Below are positions 4,698 to 5,754 of a DNA stretch of 5,754 nucleotides, in pieces. The stretch spans positions 1 through 5,754 of the forward strand of contig JAEWML010000013.1 in NCBI GenBank assembly GCA_023393155.1, read 5' to 3'. The DNA comes from Bacillota bacterium. GTDB lineage: Bacteria; Bacillota; Clostridia; Oscillospirales; Oscillospiraceae. The translations under genes and the position numbers were made by a program. Each line of letters begins with the position of its first letter. Position 1 is the first letter of the stretch. A model generated the notes under the pieces. The model did no database searches. It saw only the letters and a program-made list of their open reading frames with translations, and was not told the origin of the DNA.

Positions 4698-5754
4698 CCG
4701 CGCAGCTCCATCAGCTTTTGCTTCAGCTCCCCTTCGATGCGGCCAAGCTCGACCTCGGCGGCCCTGCGCCTTGCCGCGCTCTCCCGCTGAACGGTCATCA
4801 CCTCGTCCAGCGTGGAGATGAGCTGCTGATTGGTGTGCTGAAGCGTTTCAATGTCCACAATGGACCGCTCCGCCTCCTTGGCGGCGGCCACGGTACCCAT
4901 TTTCAGCATATCCGCGTTCTTTTTCAAAAGCTGGTTGGTGGTGTCGGTCACGGCGGACTGGGCGGCGGTGGCCTGACGGGAGTGCTCCAATCCCAAAGAC
5001 AGCACCATCTGGGACTTCCACAAAGGAATGGTATTCACCAGAGACGACTGGATTTTCTCCACCATCAGCGTGTCGTTGTTCTGCAACAGGCGGGTCTGCG
5101 GCCCCATCTGAACGGAAATCATGCGGGTCAGCTCCAGATCGTGGAGCTTCTTTTCAAACCGCTCGCACATCTGCACACGGTCGTTATACGTCTGCGCGTC
5201 CTCCTGCGTGCCGGTGGCCTCCGCCTTTTTGCGCAGCTCCTCCAGCTCTCCGGCCCGGTAGTCGGCAAGCCGTTTCTTCCCCGCCAGAATGTACATGGTG
5301 AGCTCCTTGTAATATTTCAGGTTCAGCTCGTACATCTGGTCCAGCATGGCCACGTCCTTCAGCAGGATGATCTGATGCTGCTCCAGCTCCCGGGCAATGC
5401 GCTCCACATTCGTCTCCACCTTGGCATATTGGGCCTTCATCGTCTCCATTTTGTTCCCGGCCTTTTTAAACGCGCCGAACAGGCCCTTTTTCTCCTCCTC
5501 CTCGCCAAAGCCCCGCAGTTCTGCCACCAGCGAGGAAAGGGACTTGCCCACGTCGCCCAAATCCTTGGTTTTTACGGAGCTAAGCGCGTTTTCGGAAAAG
5601 CCCGCCACGTTTTTCTGTGCCGCCGCGCCGTACTGCAAAATCATGTTGGAATCCGTGAGGTCGATTTTTTTGGAGAATTCCTCCACGGCCTTTTTCTCCT
5701 GCTCGTTTAAAAGGCTCTCATCCAGCCGGACGGGCTCCGCCTCCGGCTTGGGCG
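4694..5754 (-). CDS. telA: TelA family (toxic anion/tellurite resistance) protein, N-terminus cut off
   Basis: About 352 residues are present. The frame stays open through the right edge (PKPEAEPVRLDESLLNEQEK before VEEFSKK), so the true start lies outside, probably a few tens of codons away. The valine codon GTG at 5686 is internal. Family landmarks, counted from that valine: FSKKIDLTDSNMILQYG (4-20), a long coiled-coil region (about 80-190), MGPQTRLLQNNDTL (194-207), IPLWKSQMVLSLGL (220-233), and ERSIVDIETLQHTNQQLI (273-290). There are no membrane segments, so a soluble cytoplasmic coiled-coil protein is expected. TelA was named for tellurite resistance, but its biochemical activity is unknown to me and it is widespread in Firmicutes outside metal-resistance clusters. 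No tellurite (ter) genes are visible here. Its stop TAA (4696-4694) overlaps the convergent gene's TAG, and no terminator separates them. Confidence 0.9.
   Translation of the reverse strand, partial: PKPEAEPVRLDESLLNEQEKKAVEEFSKKIDLTDSNMILQYGAAAQKNVAGFSENALSSVKTKDLGDVGKSLSSLVAELRGFGEEEEKKGLFGAFKKAGNKMETMKAQYAKVETNVERIARELEQHQIILLKDVAMLDQMYELNLKYYKELTMYILAGKKRLADYRAGELEELRKKAEATGTQEDAQTYNDRVQMCERFEKKLHDLELTRMISVQMGPQTRLLQNNDTLMVEKIQSSLVNTIPLWKSQMVLSLGLEHSRQATAAQSAVTDTTNQLLKKNADMLKMGTVAAAKEAERSIVDIETLQHTNQQLISTLDEVMTVQRESAARRRAAEVELGRIEGELKQKLMELRG

Noticed and set aside
5684..5686. GTG as the start of the TelA-family protein
   Set aside because: The frame remains open to the window edge with family-like sequence before it, and there is no ribosome binding site at the right spacing.
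4718..5710. A 330-codon plus-strand open frame opposite the TelA-family gene
   Set aside because: It is antisense to a well-supported family member and follows from its GC-rich codons. Its translation (rich in His, Leu, Gln and Arg) shows no domain.

Overview
The window looks like chromosomal DNA from a GC-rich Clostridia-type Firmicute, plausibly Oscillospiraceae. This is inferred from four things: GC-rich codon third positions, strong AGGAGG-type ribosome binding sites, a TelA-family gene, and an FHA-domain SEDS protein next to a class B penicillin-binding protein (PBP). No rRNA, tRNA, CRISPR array or insertion sequence is visible, so lineage cannot be fixed from the window alone.

Layout, left to right. 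Bases 1-43 look like the last 13 codons of a plus-strand gene. A gene-poor stretch (44-272) follows. It holds a perfect 15-bp hairpin with T-runs on both strands, which can end transcription from both sides. Then comes a minus-strand cell-wall cluster, in transcription order: an FHA-domain RodA/FtsW (SEDS) peptidoglycan polymerase (4015-2015), an overlapping class B PBP transpeptidase (2028-658), and a 94-residue membrane protein of unknown function (557-273).

Upstream of the cluster, on the same strand, is a small XRE-family repressor-like gene (4368-4123). The 107-bp gap between it and the SEDS gene has two overlapping hairpins, one of them a good plus-strand terminator, and a short imperfect tandem repeat. 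An AT-rich 71-bp divergent region (4369-4439) separates the XRE gene from an 85-residue plus-strand gene (4440-4697). This region contains a good SigA-type promoter overlapped by a 7-7-7 inverted repeat, a reasonable candidate operator for the XRE protein. The small plus-strand gene ends tail-to-tail, with overlapping stop codons, against a minus-strand TelA-family gene that runs off the right edge.

How the genes may work together. The SEDS protein would polymerise glycan strands from lipid II and the PBP would crosslink them, as in the RodA-PBP2 and FtsW-FtsI pairs. The FHA domain placed before the SEDS core suggests that threonine phosphorylation, probably by a PknB-type kinase encoded elsewhere, tunes the polymerase. 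This recalls the actinobacterial fhaB-rodA-pbpA neighbourhood, but with the FHA module built into the enzyme. Whether the XRE protein controls the cell-wall genes is not shown by the sequence. I see no strong promoter just before the SEDS gene, so read-through from the XRE unit is possible.
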